5,722 nt of DNA from the NCBI GenBank assembly GCA_028686565.1, contig JAQUBU010000157.1:1-5722 (forward strand), written 5' to 3'. A program made the translations under genes and the position numbers. Below the pieces are notes generated by a model. The model did no database searches and was not told where the DNA came from. It worked only from the letters and a program-made list of their open reading frames with translations. Numbering within the stretch: position 1 is the stretch's first letter; every line of letters starts with the position of its first letter. Source of the stretch: Syntrophomonadaceae bacterium (GTDB lineage: Bacteria > Bacillota > Syntrophomonadia > Syntrophomonadales > Syntrophomonadaceae). Of the stretch, positions 5,601 through 5,722 are shown in pieces.

Positions 5601-5722
5601 GAACGAAATCGCTGCCGCGATGGCTCTCAGGTCTTAATTTCAAAGAATAACTAAATAAAAAGAACAGAAAAATGAAAAAGTATGCCCTTTTATGGTATTG
5701 TTTAATCGCCAAAACCAAACAA
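5601..5722. other. Non-coding upstream region of the acyltransferase cassette
   Basis: This AT-rich stretch holds no supported gene on either strand. A short inverted repeat, ATCGC-TGCC-GCGAT (5608-5621), lies next to the larger hairpin. A promoter for the minus-strand operon should be here or beyond the window edge, but I could not identify convincing -35 and -10 boxes. Confidence 0.4.

Noticed and set aside
5500..5718. A 72-residue open frame on the minus strand upstream of the MBOAT gene
   Set aside because: It runs through the hairpin repeat (RRTVPLSETLVTLL is repeat-derived), has no recognisable domain, overlaps the MBOAT start and its own upstream signal is cut by the window edge.
1..5722. 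A new multi-gene defence or mobile system
   Set aside because: All four larger genes and the small one belong to well-known families in expected pairings (cadC-cadA; MBOAT-SGNH); nothing indicates a novel system beyond the repeats.

Overview
The window reads as ordinary chromosomal DNA of a moderately AT-rich Gram-positive anaerobe, most likely a clostridial Firmicute. The evidence is strong GGAGG-type ribosome binding sites, a Staphylococcus-like CadC/CadA pair, a stand-alone TusA-like protein, and protein compositions typical of that group. No RNA gene, CRISPR array or complete insertion sequence is visible.

Layout. A small TusA/SirA-like sulfur carrier gene (25-234, +) ends in a clean intrinsic terminator (247-273). 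A 194-bp AT-rich regulatory gap follows. It holds a sigma-A-like promoter and a 9-2-9 operator of ArsR/SmtB type. They drive a two-gene heavy-metal operon on the + strand: a CadC-type repressor (429-788) and a P1B-type Cd/Zn/Pb efflux ATPase (844-3039). The repressor carries both classical metal sites with the spacing of S. aureus CadC. The logical circuit is metal binding, release of CadC from the operator, and production of the pump.

On the - strand, converging on the ATPase, lies a translationally coupled two-gene cassette. It encodes an MBOAT (AlgI/DltB-like) membrane O-acyltransferase (preferred start 5510, end 4092) and a membrane-anchored SGNH/AlgX/DltD-like protein (4102-3176). Together they probably transfer an acyl group, perhaps acetyl, across the membrane onto an extracellular polysaccharide or wall polymer. 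The acceptor cannot be told from this window.

The most interesting structure is a pair of related palindromic repeats at the two edges of the acyltransferase cassette. The first (3018-3168) has two 32-bp inverted arms with one mismatch, fills the convergent intergenic gap, and supplies the stop codon and last six residues of the ATPase. The second (5544-5600) is a near-perfect hairpin just upstream of the MBOAT gene and makes a false upstream ATG. Both carry the exact 11-mer ACAAGGGGACG, and both have a short tandem duplication at one end. They look like members of one REP/MITE-like family rather than a new system. I see no convincing evidence for an undescribed multi-gene system here.
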